The position numbers and the translations under genes were made by a program. Positions 8,169 through 11,333 of a stretch of DNA of 11,333 nt are shown here, in pieces; the first letter of the stretch is position 1; each line of letters begins with the position of its first letter. Origin of the DNA: Geobacter sp. UBA6169 (GTDB lineage Bacteria > Desulfobacterota > Desulfuromonadia > Geobacterales > Pseudopelobacteraceae); the NCBI GenBank assembly GCA_002422265.1, contig DIUB01000156.1:1448-12780 (forward strand), given 5' to 3'. The notes below the pieces were generated by a model, which worked only from the letters and a program-made list of their open reading frames with translations, did not search any database and was not told the origin of the DNA.

Positions 8169-8819
8169 ATGAACCTGTCCATACTGCTGGCCGACGACCA
8201 CACTATTGTCCGTGAAGGGCTGAAGGCCCTGCTTGAGAAGGAAAACGACCTTATTGTGGTGGCTGAGGCTGAAAACGGCAGGATCGCTCTTGAAAAAGCC
8301 AGACAGTGCCGCCCTGATATTGCTGTCATGGATATCTCGATGCCGGAGATGAACGGTATTGAGGCCACACGCCACATTGTTGCCGAACTGCCTGATACCA
8401 GGGTTCTGGCGCTTTCAATGGAAACTGACCGCCGCTTTGTGGTTGAGGTGCTGAAATCAGGAGCAACCGGATATGTGCTGAAAGACGCCGCCTTTTCCGA
8501 ACTCGCTCTGGCAATCCGGCGTGTGGCAGCCAATGAAACCTTTCTGAGCAGCAGAATTTCAGACCTGCTGATCAGGGAGTTCATACAGAAGATACCGGAA
8601 GAGACGGCCATCACCTATCAGATACTCACCCCCCGTGAGCGGAGCCTGGTGCAGCTGATTGCCGAAGGCAAGCCGATGAAGGAGATTGCCTTCAGTTTTG
8701 ACGTCAGCCTGAAGACTCTGGAAAACCAGCGCCACACCCTGATGAAGAAATTGAACCTCTACAGCATTGCCGAGCTGACCAAATACGCGGTACGTGAAGG
8801 ACTGACCACCCTTCACTGA
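8169..8819 (+). CDS. NarL/LuxR-type two-component response regulator, no adjacent kinase
   Basis: Cytoplasmic DNA-binding response regulator, 216 residues, typical of the NarL/FixJ class. Receiver domain (about 3-120): acidic pair Asp9-Asp10, phosphoacceptor Asp55 in VMDISMP, the Thr/Ser switch residue Ser83, and Lys105 in TGYVLKDAA; all activation residues are present. Helix-turn-helix (about 152-212) starts LTPRER and continues AEGKPMKEIAFSF and SLKTLENQRHTLMKKL. In the recognition helix the common T-V-E-N-H-R reads T-L-E-N-Q-R. AAAGGA 8 nt before the ATG supports the start. It follows the AsmA-like gene after 57 nt and precedes the TPR gene after 139 nt. No histidine kinase is encoded in the window, so its kinase must lie elsewhere. 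DNA target and input are unknown. Confidence 0.95.
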   Translation: MNLSILLADDHTIVREGLKALLEKENDLIVVAEAENGRIALEKARQCRPDIAVMDISMPEMNGIEATRHIVAELPDTRVLALSMETDRRFVVEVLKSGATGYVLKDAAFSELALAIRRVAANETFLSSRISDLLIREFIQKIPEETAITYQILTPRERSLVQLIAEGKPMKEIAFSFDVSLKTLENQRHTLMKKLNLYSIAELTKYAVREGLTTLH

Positions 8820-8958
8820 CCACCTCCCCCCTGCCGGTTTTGGGACTTTTCTCCCTTCCCTGTCGCAATTCCCCTAAAGACACCTTGCTTTTCGTACTGT
8901 ATACGCAATTCTGCATCAGTCTCAACAGCCATGTCCCGACTCTTCAGGGAGAACGCAG
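8820..8958 (+). other. 139-bp gap between the response regulator and TPR genes
   Basis: Pyrimidine-rich at the left (runs of C and T from 8821 to about 8875). I see no strong terminator: GGGA/TCCC around 8840-8855 gives only a 4-bp stem. No convincing sigma70, sigma28 or sigma54 promoter and no riboswitch motif is recognisable. The gap is long enough for a separate TPR/CheX-like promoter, so co-transcription with the response regulator is uncertain. Confidence 0.4.
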
Positions 8959-9504
8959 ATGGAAACCACGCAACGCGACCAGATTCCTCAGCATGAGCGC
9001 AATTACTGGAATATTGGGGCAGAAAACGGCGCTGCCTTCACCCGGGCCACCGCAGCAGCAGCCTGGCAGGAGTACCTTGACCAGCACAAACAGGGCAACT
9101 GGATGCAGGCACTGAAGATAATCAACCGACTGGCTGCCTTTGATCCGCAGCAGCCTGAAATATGGCGGGTCAAGGCCCGGCTGCATGGTGTCATGGGGCA
9201 CGCTGCGTGTTGTCAGGCAGCCATAGAGACCTTGCTTCACCTGGCACCGAACGACCTTGACGGACTCAGGATGCACGCGCTGTTGCTTTACTGCCACCAG
9301 AATTTTGACAAGGCCCTCTCCATCTGTAATTCCGTGTTGGCTAAAGACCCCGCACAGGCTGAATTCTGGATCCTCAAGGCAGATATCCTCAAATCAAGCG
9401 GCAAGCTTCAGGAGGCAATCACTGCCTGTAAACGCGCCCTGCACATCAGACCGGATAACGAAGCAGCACAGCGGTTGCAGTACTCACTGGCCTTTGCTGC
9501 CTAG
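8959..9504 (+). CDS. Four-repeat TPR protein of unknown function
   Basis: A 181-residue soluble protein with no signal peptide or membrane segment. After about 31 residues of N-terminal extension it has four TPR units in exact 34-residue register: 32-65, 66-99, 100-133 and 134-167. Repeats 1, 3 and 4 have Ala at position 20, all four have Pro at position 32 (Pro63, 97, 131, 165), and Trp69 and Trp137 fall at position 4. Repeat 2 is more divergent (Cys84-Cys85). The last 14 residues probably cap the solenoid. TPR solenoids bind partner proteins, so a scaffold role is the simplest guess. GGGAG 7 nt before the ATG fixes the start. The CheX-like gene follows after 19 nt, so the two are likely co-translated. 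No enzymatic domain is visible. Confidence 0.88.
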   Translation: METTQRDQIPQHERNYWNIGAENGAAFTRATAAAAWQEYLDQHKQGNWMQALKIINRLAAFDPQQPEIWRVKARLHGVMGHAACCQAAIETLLHLAPNDLDGLRMHALLLYCHQNFDKALSICNSVLAKDPAQAEFWILKADILKSSGKLQEAITACKRALHIRPDNEAAQRLQYSLAFAA

Positions 9505-9523
9505 CAGACTGGAGAGCTTCCGC

Positions 9524-10300
9524 ATGGACAACGGTTTACAGGCTGACACACAGGTTACCTGCCGACACCTTGACCCCCGAAAACAGACCGCCCTGCTTGA
9601 GGGAGGCGTATTCTCACTATTCAGCTCTGTTGCCGATATTGAGCTGATAAGTGCCCCAGTTGACCAGAGCAGCGCGTACAATCCAGTCGGCTACATGGCA
9701 ATTGTCAATTTTTCCGGCTACCAGCAGGGTTTTCTTGCCTTTGCCTGCTCCGACAGACTGGCCCGGCAACTTGCCAGTAACATGCTGGACGAATCTGACC
9801 ATCTGAGTAACCGTTGTCTTTGCAGCACCCTGGGAGAGGCCGCCGTTATCCTGCTGACAAGCCTGCTTCAAACGATGCCGGGCAAGGCATGTCATGCTAT
9901 TGCTGCCCCGTCAGTCTTCTGCAATGACACATCCCTGCTGCAGAAACTGCGTACCGACAACCGGGGCTGCTACTGTTCCCTTGCACACGGTGCCGAATGG
10001 GTGCTGGCCAGACTGGTAATTCACCCCGAAAACTGTCTGATGACTGCAGCAGACAGAGGGATATCGCGCCGGACGGTCATAACCCCTGCACAGGCACACC
10101 GCCTGTTCACCTGCCCCCGTTTCGGTCATCACTGCCGACAGGAACTGCATCCGGAAACAGCGCCGTTTCAGACCATGCCGATGAACCTAGAAAAAGCAGT
10201 TTCACGCGGAGACACGGAGACGCGAAGAGTACTATCATGTACGTATGGCATACCGTTGTTTCACTGTAAGGTTGATCGCTTATTTCAGGTAACGACTTGA
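9524..10300 (+). CDS. Divergent CheX-like protein lacking the catalytic Asn, with a C-terminal tail read from a repeat element
   Basis: 258 residues. The open frame extends upstream to an ATG at 9257, but that overlaps the TPR gene; ATG 9524, with GGAGAG 7 nt upstream and 19 nt after the TPR stop, is the credible start. Residues about 25-168 resemble the CheX/CheC fold: a strand block GYMAIVNFSGYQQGFLAF (57-74), then RLARQLASNML (78-88), then the helix LCSTLGEAAVILLTSLL. In CheX phosphatases this helix carries E-x-x-N, whose Glu and Asn drive dephosphorylation of CheY; here Glu105 is kept but the Asn position is Val108. Hydrolysis is therefore doubtful. Residues 169-224 match nothing I recognise, and 225-258 are encoded inside the repeat element at 10196-10339. 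Thirteen cysteines is high for a cytosolic protein. The CheX assignment comes from pattern recognition and is not certain. Confidence 0.68.
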   Translation: MDNGLQADTQVTCRHLDPRKQTALLEGGVFSLFSSVADIELISAPVDQSSAYNPVGYMAIVNFSGYQQGFLAFACSDRLARQLASNMLDESDHLSNRCLCSTLGEAAVILLTSLLQTMPGKACHAIAAPSVFCNDTSLLQKLRTDNRGCYCSLAHGAEWVLARLVIHPENCLMTAADRGISRRTVITPAQAHRLFTCPRFGHHCRQELHPETAPFQTMPMNLEKAVSRGDTETRRVLSCTYGIPLFHCKVDRLFQVTT

Positions 10301-10339
10301 TTTTCTCCGCGAGCTTCGCGGCTCCGCGTGAGTAACTGC
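10196..10339. repeat. 144-bp element with imperfect terminal inverted repeats built from CRCGRAG heptamers
   Basis: The left end GCAGTTTCACGCGGAG (10196-10211) matches the reverse complement of the right end (10322-10339) except for two extra bases. Inside, each arm carries three CRCGRAG-type heptamers about 8 nt apart: left CGCGGAG, CACGGAG, CGCGAAG (10205-10227); right, on the complementary strand, CGCGGAG, CGCGAAG, CGCGGAG (10305-10328). The right arm also folds on itself (CCGCGA, GCT loop, TCGCGG; 10307-10321). I see no clear target-site duplication and no coding capacity of its own. It resembles the dispersed 'cgcggagacgcggag' repeats common in bacterial intergenic DNA, so it is probably a non-autonomous or palindromic repeat. 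It overlaps the 3' end of the CheX-like gene. Confidence 0.65.
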
Positions 10340-10362
10340 CGTTTTAACGATGAACTGCCGTT
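10334..10362 (+). repeat. 10-bp direct repeat AACTGCCGTT, two copies 19 nt apart
   Basis: AACTGCCGTT occurs at 10334-10343 and again at 10353-10362. The first copy starts within the right end of the inverted-repeat element, so the pair may mark a small local duplication at the element boundary. Confidence 0.6.
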
Positions 10363-10387
10363 CATCAAATCTTACCTGCTTTGATGA
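10349..10387. other. Two mutually exclusive stem-loops
   Basis: GATGAAC (10349-10355) pairs perfectly with GTTCATC (10360-10366) around a TGCC loop. TCATCAAA (10362-10369) can instead pair with TTTGATGA (10380-10387) around a 10-nt loop. The two stems share bases 10362-10366, so only one can form at a time. Neither is followed by a proper U-tract on either strand. They lie between convergent genes, where bidirectional transcript ends are expected. A weak terminator or simple chance is possible. Confidence 0.4.
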
Positions 10388-10460
10388 GCCGGAGCAGACC
10401 TTCAACGATCACCTTGAAATGCTTGATCAGGAAACTGAGGCCATTTTAGCCCCGATTTGA
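10350..10460 (+). pseudogene. Possible small coding remnant (36 codons), unrecognised
   Basis: An ATG at 10350 opens a 36-codon frame ending in TGA at 10458-10460. Its second half (FDEPEQTFNDHLEMLDQE and on to ILAPI) has a protein-like, acidic, helical composition, unlike the rest of the gap. An overlapping frame just upstream reads NDELPFIKSYLL before its own stop, so a frameshifted fragment of one older gene is conceivable. There is no good Shine-Dalgarno. I cannot assign a family; a transposase remnant next to the repeat element would fit but is only a guess. Confidence 0.18.
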
Positions 10461-10504
10461 CCATCACGTTGATCAATAACCTGTCAGGCGTGTCTTCTGT
10501 CTTG

Positions 10505-11332
10505 TCAGTAGATCTGATAATTGGCAGGATCAGCAAAGAGTTGTTTCAACAGCAGATTATTGAGGTGATGACCGGTTTTGTGGGCCTCTACCTTTCCCAG
10601 AATCCGGTAACCACTGGTATAGAGGTCGCCGATCAGGTCAAGGATCTTGTGGTTGACCAGCTCCTTGCGGTAGCGCAGCCCGTGGGGATTCAGCACGTCA
10701 TCCTCACCCACCACCACCGCATTGTCCAGTGAGCCTCCCTTGGCAAGCCCCATCTTCTTGATCGCCTCGATCTCCTCCAGCATGGTAAAGGTGCGGGAGT
10801 TGAGGATGGAGAAGGCGTTCTCCACATCCGATACGCGGCGACGCTGCAACCCGACGGGCTGACGGAACTCAATGGTCATGGTGATATCCAGGGTGTTGAG
10901 CGGCTTGATCCGCACCCAGGCATCGCCATGTTTCACTTCAACCGTCTTCAGCACCTTCAAGTAGACGTTTTCCTCAGGAAATTCATATACCCCGGCCTTC
11001 CACATCCCCTGATAGAACTCCCAGGCAGAACCGTCCAGAATCGGCACCTCAGGGCCATCGATGTAGACCAGGCAGTTGGTGATTCCGGCATAATAGAAGG
11101 CTGCCATCAGATGCTCAATCGTTGAGACACCAACACCATCCTTGGCGATCAGGGTAGAGAGGCGGGTATCAGCCACCTGATCATAACGGGCCGGAATCTG
11201 CACCCCGTTCAGCACAAAGACAATCCCCTGCTCGCGACGGGGCAGAAACTCAAGAGTAACGGGATGGCCGGAGTGCAGGCCGATGCCGGACAGCTTGAAG
11301 ATACGGTTGATGGTGGTCTGTCGTTTGATCAT
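10505..11332 (-). CDS. lpxC: UDP-3-O-acyl-N-acetylglucosamine deacetylase
   Basis: Zinc-dependent cytoplasmic deacetylase that carries out the committed step of lipid A synthesis, removing acetate from UDP-3-O-acyl-GlcNAc. 275 residues, a little shorter than E. coli LpxC (305), mostly at the C-terminus. Seen: the N-terminal family signature around GIGLHSGHPV (16-25); STIEHL with catalytic Glu73 and zinc ligand His74; DGPEVPILDGS (92-102); RTFTMLEEIE (180-189); NHKILDLIGD (227-236) with zinc ligands His228 and Asp232; and KTGHHLNN with the catalytic His255. All metal and catalytic residues are present. The ATG at 11332 is one base from the window edge and matches the usual MIK start, so the gene appears complete, but its ribosome binding site is outside. 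It converges on the CheX-like gene; about 200 nt with no clear terminator lie between them. Confidence 0.97.
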   Translation of the reverse strand: MIKRQTTINRIFKLSGIGLHSGHPVTLEFLPRREQGIVFVLNGVQIPARYDQVADTRLSTLIAKDGVGVSTIEHLMAAFYYAGITNCLVYIDGPEVPILDGSAWEFYQGMWKAGVYEFPEENVYLKVLKTVEVKHGDAWVRIKPLNTLDITMTIEFRQPVGLQRRRVSDVENAFSILNSRTFTMLEEIEAIKKMGLAKGGSLDNAVVVGEDDVLNPHGLRYRKELVNHKILDLIGDLYTSGYRILGKVEAHKTGHHLNNLLLKQLFADPANYQIY

Positions 11333-11333
11333 G

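Noticed and set aside
8820..8958. c-di-GMP (GEMM) riboswitch or sigma54 promoter, as expected in Geobacter-like genomes
   Set aside because: No GEMM core motifs and no correctly spaced GG-N10-GC element could be found in this gap by eye.
9257..9523. Upstream extension of the CheX-like frame to an ATG at 9257
   Set aside because: It overlaps the TPR gene in another frame and has Ser/Arg-rich shadow-like composition; the ATG at 9524 has its own Shine-Dalgarno.
9997..10269. 90-codon alternative frame overlapping the end of the CheX-like gene, considered as evidence for a frameshift
   Set aside because: Pro/Ser/Thr-rich with no recognisable motif; neither frame is clearly better after residue 170, so a frameshift cannot be argued from this sequence alone.
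10202..10331. CRISPR array
   Set aside because: The heptamers are only about 8 nt apart and arranged as inverted arms; there are no 25-40 bp repeats with unique spacers and no cas genes.

Overview
The window looks like chromosomal DNA from a Gram-negative bacterium, most likely a Geobacter-type member of the Desulfuromonadota. This rests on overall gene content and moderate GC (roughly mid-50s % by eye) and was not tested by a search. LpxC and a large AsmA-like protein indicate an outer membrane with lipid A. An AspRS with non-discriminating signature residues suggests that Asn-tRNA(Asn) is made indirectly by GatCAB.

Layout. Positions 1-3186 (minus strand) hold a tight translation and secretion operon, lepA-lepB-aspS: elongation factor 4, signal peptidase I and the N-terminal third of aspartyl-tRNA synthetase, which runs off the left edge. 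Positions 3187-3455 form a divergent, AT-richer intergenic region. Positions 3456-8111 (plus strand) hold a two-gene envelope unit: a CorC/HlyC-type membrane protein (DUF21, CBS pair, CorC_HlyC domain) and, 12 nt later, a 1101-residue AsmA/YhdP-like protein. Positions 8169-10300 (plus strand) hold a signalling cassette: a NarL/LuxR-type response regulator with no adjacent histidine kinase, a four-repeat TPR protein, and a divergent CheX-like protein. The right edge (10505-11332, minus strand) is lpxC, convergent with the cassette.

The most unusual stretch is 9524-10460. The CheX-like gene encodes a fold resembling CheX/CheC phosphatases, but the catalytic Asn of the E-x-x-N motif is replaced by Val. 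Its last 34 codons lie inside a 144-bp repeat-like element whose imperfect terminal inverted repeats carry CRCGRAG heptamers, so the present C-terminus appears to come from an inserted repeat. Next to the element are a pair of mutually exclusive hairpins, a 10-bp direct repeat and a possible small coding remnant.

A plausible but unproven reading is that the response regulator, TPR protein and CheX-like protein form a small phosphosignalling module with a scaffold and a phosphatase-derived partner. The flanking genes are ordinary housekeeping and envelope genes.
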